From Nocardiopsis potens DSM 45234 (GTDB lineage Bacteria; Actinomycetota; Actinomycetes; Streptosporangiales; Streptosporangiaceae): a stretch of DNA of 40,225 nt. Positions within the stretch are counted from its first letter, which is position 1. The number at the start of each line of letters is the position of its first letter. The notes under the pieces are model-generated. The model was given only the letters and a program-made list of their open reading frames with translations, was not told the DNA's origin and made no database searches. The stretch spans positions 1-40,225 of the forward strand of contig NZ_ANBB01000023.1 in assembly GCF_000341105.1 (NCBI RefSeq), given 5' to 3'. The position numbers were made by a program, and so were the translations under genes. Shown here one piece after another: positions 39,648 through 40,225 of the stretch.

Positions 39648-40225
39648 TCAGCCCTGGACGTCCCGGTCCACCGGCAGCTCGATCGCGACCGCCGTGCCGC
39701 CCTCGTCGCGCGGCTTGATCTCCAGCCGGCCGCCGAGCTCGCCGACCACCAGCGTCCGCACGATCTGCAGGCCCAGGCTGTTGGTGCTCTCGAAGTCGAA
39801 GCCGGGCGGCAGGCCGCCGCCGTCGTCGGTGACCTCGATGTGCAGTGTCCCGGAGCGGTCCTCGGTGCCCGGCGGCGGGTCCTCCCGGCGCACCCCCACC
39901 TCGATCGAGCCGGGCCCGTAGTCCAGGCCGTGCTCCACCGCGTTCTGCACCAGCTCGGTGAGGACCATCGACAGCGGGGTGGCGACCAGCGCGGAGAGCA
40001 GCCCGAAGTGGCCGACCCGGCGCGGGGTGACCGGGGCGCCGGTGGTGGAGACCTCCGCGGCCATCTCGATCACCCGGTCGGCGATGTCGTCGAAGTCGAC
40101 GATCTCGTCGGGGGTGTGCGAGAGCATCTCGTGCACGATCGCGATCGAGCCGACCCGGCGCACCGCCTCGTCCAGCGCGGCCCGCCCCTCCAGGTTGTCC
40201 AGCCGGCGGGGCCGCCGCCGGGGCA
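39648..40225 (-). CDS. pdtaS: PdtaS-like sensor histidine kinase, C-terminal part (runs off the right edge)
   Basis: 192 residues are visible; the frame stays open to the window end, so the sensor domains and the phospho-accepting His are outside. The segment begins just after the expected H-box with LDNLEGRAALDEAVRRVGSI and AIVHEMLSHTPDE. The ATPase domain follows: N-box TELVQNAVEHG, G1 DDGGGLPPGFDF, and LGLQIVRTLVVGELGGRLEI. This is the HisKA_2/HWE-like arrangement of PdtaS, which phosphorylates the RNA-binding ANTAR regulator PdtaR in mycobacteria. Adjacency to whiB1 supports the assignment. An internal GTG at 40163 should not be taken as the start. Confidence 0.9.
   Translation of the reverse strand, partial: PRRRPRRLDNLEGRAALDEAVRRVGSIAIVHEMLSHTPDEIVDFDDIADRVIEMAAEVSTTGAPVTPRRVGHFGLLSALVATPLSMVLTELVQNAVEHGLDYGPGSIEVGVRREDPPPGTEDRSGTLHIEVTDDGGGLPPGFDFESTNSLGLQIVRTLVVGELGGRLEIKPRDEGGTAVAIELPVDRDVQG

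Noticed and set aside
40161-40163. GTG as the start of the PdtaS-like gene
   Set aside because: The frame continues upstream to the window edge with conserved kinase residues, so the gene is truncated by the window.

Overview
The window is a very GC-rich (about 70 % or more) chromosomal stretch from a spore-forming-type actinomycete. The marker genes are a WhiB1/WblE-family WhiB protein next to a PdtaS-like histidine kinase, a single-chain 2-oxoglutarate decarboxylase (Kgd) followed by a tiny DUF6104-like gene, an XRE/DUF397/HATPase set, an actinobacterial Asp23 envelope-stress cluster and a SigB/F-type sigma factor. A Nocardiopsis-like member of the Streptosporangiales is my best guess, but that is inference. 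I see no phage, integrase, transposase, rRNA or CRISPR array.

Layout. 1-2.3 kb: L-serine dehydratase (sdaA), then a VapBC-type toxin-antitoxin pair. 2.4-4 kb: a VOC-fold protein and a FhuF-like Fe-S protein with an iron box in its promoter. 4.2-7.2 kb: a leftward Asp23/Gls24 cluster (csbD, two asp23 genes, a 29-bp inverted repeat, a small membrane protein, a third asp23, DUF6286, amaP). 7.5-12.2 kb: purU, a PLP-dependent deaminase/aldolase, a DUF3618 protein with a CDP-alcohol phosphatidyltransferase, and the peroxiredoxin bcp. 12.4 kb: an unusual tRNA with a UAG anticodon but a short variable loop. 12.6-19.4 kb: a membrane Ser/Thr kinase, an M16 peptidase pair, a methyltransferase overlapping an aminotransferase, and an orphan BlaI repressor. 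19.7-24.5 kb: a PPOX-family protein, kgd and its small partner.

24.8-27.3 kb: a DUF4097 protein overlapped by a long PadR-type regulator, then a HicBA pair. 27.4-30.6 kb: a quinone-oxidoreductase-like MDR enzyme and a WhiJ/BldB-like regulatory set (HATPase divergent from XRE-DUF5753 and DUF397). 30.8-35.7 kb: malic enzyme, a complete polar amino acid ABC importer and a GNAT acetyltransferase. 36-37.2 kb: an anti-sigma-like protein overlapping a SigB/F-family sigma factor. 37.3-40.2 kb: a four-helix membrane protein, a lipid kinase, whiB1/wblE, and the 3' part of a pdtaS-like kinase that runs off the right edge.

The most unusual signals are non-coding. They are (i) the class-I-shaped tRNA with a Leu anticodon; (ii) two arrays of a 26-bp repeat, each starting at the stop codon of an unrelated leftward gene and predicted to fold as a row of small RNA hairpins with compensatory changes; (iii) two interleaved perfect inverted repeats plus a 12-bp palindrome upstream of the kinase gene; and (iv) a 29-bp inverted repeat inside the Asp23 cluster. 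Everything rests on reading the sequence; no search or folding program was run.
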